NCBI GenBank assembly: GCA_948471335.1 | Contig: CAOKRZ010000053.1 | Coordinates: 1 to 6,108 of the forward strand | Reading direction: 5' to 3' | DNA from: an uncultured Christensenella sp. | GTDB taxonomy: Bacteria; Bacillota; Clostridia; Christensenellales; UBA1242 | Length of the DNA: 6,108 nucleotides | Shown here: positions 5,401 to 6,108 of the stretch, in pieces | Layout: every line of letters starts with the position of its first letter | Position numbering within the stretch: position 1 is the first letter of the stretch | Notes under the pieces: generated by a model | The model's database searches: none | Told to the model about the DNA's origin: nothing | Seen by the model: the letters and a program-made list of their open reading frames with translations, nothing else | Made by a program: the position numbers and the translations under genes

Positions 5401-6108
5401 TCAAAACCCCAAACAGTATCTAAATTCCATGGATAAACACTCGACCATTTTGATGAATCGGCGAAAACATTTCGGGAAGATAACGCGCTTTCCTCCATAT
5501 ATTGAGCGCCAAACAGATCTCCATTTGGACTGCTTCCACCATAATAGCAATTAAATATCAATCGCCCTACTGGATAATTGTAGTTAGCACCAGAAACATT
5601 GCCAAAGTTCATGCAATTAACTGCCACTGTTTGGTCACTAACTCCACTTGTATAGGTATCAAATTTTGAAGTACCTATTGAAGAGATATCACCAATATTG
5701 TAAGAATTGTATACAAACTTGCCTTCACTTAAAATCCCATTAACACTTTTTCGGCCTTGAATCTGACCTTTATTATAGCAGTCGCTGATAATCTCCGCAG
5801 CACCAGCAATACCACCGACATAATCATAGGTTGTTTGGCTTTCATTAAGTTGAGGTTCAATTGCCCCTTCGCTGTGACAAGAAGAAATTTTATATGCTTT
5901 ACCTGCAATTCCGCCAACATAAAAGTCAGACGCTTTGTTCGTTGTAGTAATATTAACTCCATTTGTGTAAGTAATTTTCCCATAATTGTGACAATAATAT
6001 ATTTCAACTAAACCAGCATCTCCAGCAATTCCCCCAACACAAACAGGCTTAGCATCGTTGCCAAGACCACTACTGTTTATTGAGACTGAAGTCAATTGTC
6101 CATAGTTT
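1317..6108 (-). CDS. Giant GLUG-type repeat protein, probably secreted or surface-exposed (N-terminus missing)
   Basis: The frame is open to the right edge. The codon at 6095-6093 is TTG, but in-frame codons for Asn-Tyr-Gly-Gln precede it and complete a repeat unit, so it is not the start. Residues here are numbered from that codon (1-1592, then TAA). The protein is made almost entirely of repeats. Short GGIxG or AGIxG (GLUG-like) motifs alternate with CxNxG(x)(I/V) turns. They are grouped into modules that begin with a G-x-G-T-x-x-x-PYL(I/V) header (about 267, 691, 1220) and end in a tryptophan-rich closer with GYP. GLUG-type repeats are known from bacterial surface proteins and are thought to form beta-solenoids. 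The protein ends soon after the last closer with no LPXTG motif, SLH domain or transmembrane segment, so a signal peptide and any anchor would have to be in the missing N-terminal part. Adhesion or matrix binding is a guess; no catalytic domain is visible. It has its own terminator, and cmk downstream has its own promoter. Confidence 0.88.
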   Translation of the reverse strand, partial: NYGQLTSVSINSSGLGNDAKPVCVGGIAGDAGLVEIYYCHNYGKITYTNGVNITTTNKASDFYVGGIAGKAYKISSCHSEGAIEPQLNESQTTYDYVGGIAGAAEIISDCYNKGQIQGRKSVNGILSEGKFVYNSYNIGDISSIGTSKFDTYTSGVSDQTVAVNCMNFGNVSGANYNYPVGRLIFNCYYGGSSPNGDLFGAQYMEESALSSRNVFADSSKWSSVYPWNLDTVWGFDGGNNGKINLIYSNKTEQKFAIGNWDDFVDESVTFRGQGTESDPYLVETEEQLAAIAVSVNSVDFTKLSEEDLPKTFFGQYFKQMKDLDMSAHYWTSIGIVSSDGAISAFLGNYDGNDYIISGLKNDMQKYLNEGCISSGLFGVVAGARIENVTVKDSKLAMGGIVGIILGDFPMNGTTIYNCKNYADVWTIEGQTFMPNAGGIVGIVIEAGMSMEGAEAPKVNIQFCANYGNVYGYTYQSDSPNAEISVSGILGMTVQENNRFILKIDSCWNEGEISHSSYFANGIAGGSNFEISNCYNKGHLQALYASIGIVNGANVAVKNSYNIGPLCSSVAIGIALGQSTITNCFNVGAVAYDINNGACVGIAASLNGSDVINVNNSYYGGACPGEDENGTKLDNLENLAKTESWYLDESVWSSESPWRIPGYWSVDQSINSGYPSFEFAFGWWISEGNFDTDFVGNGSEVNPYLIENENDLAGLIVRVNGGENFSGKYLRVTSDLDMSAFHFYPIGNTDAHAFAGNFDGGNFTISGIDSSYRAAQLGLFGYTNGATISNVIIGNDVSAKVGAVVAYIVNDTTIINCINYGAVSGEKGAGGIVGEVRGGTITIDSCKNYGIVSGRDVGGIVGCTDYVVEGSLTIKNCINYRDFSVTENVLKLGGIIGAAIYNLNIENCINKGNFMIDSSHYVGGIVGETGRDTNVVNCVNEGNISTKEMTASGIVGNIGGSSGGVNIVIDKCENRGEIRSVYSAAGILGNSNSSNINITNCKNKADIYGSSNAAGIMVAIGAPTVPVHCYFSSNEGNIYGEIASGILCGGGMDAANIMYCYNAGNVQGKYAAYGIMRNTYTYINKNAINCYNLGTISVTDTRSGYATDGSYGIVGGGAGAINCFNIGEVVGFDKVYAITSGTISNSYYGGACTITEDSAVKLDNIEQLAKTEEWYYSDAWEQKIYPWFIDMIWVIDSEQNNGYPVISPDIAFWTNEGNFSEQFVGEGTIDDPYLIQSAEDLALLSVKVSEGEMFVGKYFKQTADLDMSGKFWSGIGDFSTGNGNAFAGTYDGGGYAISEIESIGIDVISALFNMIYGAELKNINVVSSSFRGNTAAAGLVCYIVGESNITNCTSHSFVVSQMAAGIIGVIAPESKVNVNDCIFSGDVYAVGDYHSEAAGLVAQMYEAVINANNFVCIGNIISDGRAAGLISSNDEYSKHGDEAYRSIIKNSIVCVTINAGDNDAGGFMGYGYLTTFINCSAQTTFIVTEDNAAYCAGLVGGYGEYNILQKCSGVSISNLDIEVLALDYKKFLVIDSTYAVCGDTKVYTTGSYTGWVIDQNVNGGLPMQRELYHASSVLLDATGVEEYLIDKGFQFAA
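2451..4034 (-). repeat. Module C of the repeat protein, longest and most regular
   Basis: Residues 688-1215. Header: FVGNGSEVNPYLIE (689-702), GKYLRVTSDLDMS (722-734) and FAGNFDGGNFTISGI (749-763). The array holds ten CxNxG-type turns with Cys at 812, 841, 872, 903, 933, 967, 996, 1055, 1085 and 1118, plus a variant unit at 1024-1031. Spacing is 29 to 34 residues, about 90 bases per unit. The closer NSYYGGAC (1140-1147), KLDNIEQLAKTEEWY (1156-1170) and GYP (1197-1199) closely copies that of module B. Confidence 0.82.
4038..5303 (-). repeat. Module B of the repeat protein
   Basis: Residues 265-686. Header: GQGTESDPYLVE (268-279), then YFKQMKDLDMS (312-322) and LGNYDGNDYIISGL (342-355). Repeat units have turns at Cys414, Cys459, Cys502, Cys529, Ser555 and Cys579, and GLUG-like motifs at 394-398, 433-437, 482-486 and 516-520. 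The closer runs from NSYYGGAC (611-618) through KLDNLENLAKTESWY (627-641) and SPWRIPGYW (651-659) to GYP (668-670). Spacing between turns is irregular, 24 to 45 residues. Confidence 0.8.
5307..6108 (-). repeat. Module A of the repeat protein (3' part)
   Basis: Residues before 1 to about 263. It contains GGIAG at 21-25, 61-65 and 94-98, with turns at Cys35, Cys73, Cys106, Ser131 and Cys161. The closer begins at NCYYGG (182-187) and ends in the aromatic stretch YPWNLDTVWGF (221-231). The header lies beyond the right edge. Unlike the other closers it has no GYP; a longer, charged linker (about 232-263) leads into the next header. Confidence 0.75.

Noticed and set aside
1929..6011. Several short plus- and minus-strand frames within the giant gene
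   Set aside because: They are shadows of a repetitive coding sequence whose main frame has clear repeat structure throughout; none shows a known motif.
6093..6095. TTG as the start codon of the giant protein
   Set aside because: The frame is open upstream to the edge, and the preceding codons (Asn-Tyr-Gly-Gln) complete a repeat unit, so the codon is an internal Leu.

Overview
The window comes from an AT-rich, low-GC Gram-positive bacterium. The first 151 bases are the complement of a 16S rRNA 5' end, and that sequence looks like an anaerobic Clostridia-type Bacillota. The genus cannot be read from this fragment. Perfect Gram-positive-style promoters, GGGAG-type ribosome binding sites and intrinsic terminators agree with this. 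An uncultured gut-associated clostridium is a reasonable inference, not a demonstrated fact.

Every gene reads right to left on the minus strand. In transcription order there is: (1) the 3' part of a giant repetitive secreted or surface-type protein (1317 to the right edge, at least 1596 residues, N-terminus outside the window) built from GLUG-like modules, closed by an intrinsic terminator; (2) a short gap with a good promoter and a very short 5' leader; (3) cmk, cytidylate kinase, whose last codons form part of its own terminator hairpin; (4) a 415-base non-coding interval holding a strong rRNA-type promoter with phased A-tracts upstream, followed by about 285 bases of rRNA leader; and (5) the 5' end of the 16S rRNA gene, which runs off the left edge.

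The three transcription units look independent, because each has its own promoter or terminator signals. cmk and the rRNA operon are housekeeping. The giant protein is accessory and probably extracellular, and there is no sign that it works with cmk.

No defence system, mobile element, CRISPR array or biosynthetic cluster was seen. The least explained structure is in the rRNA leader: four near-contiguous short palindromes (plus a weaker fifth) that share the same three-base loop but have different stems. The other point of interest is the strict module grammar of the giant protein (header, about 30-residue Cys-Asn-x-Gly repeats, aromatic closer), which decays in the last module.
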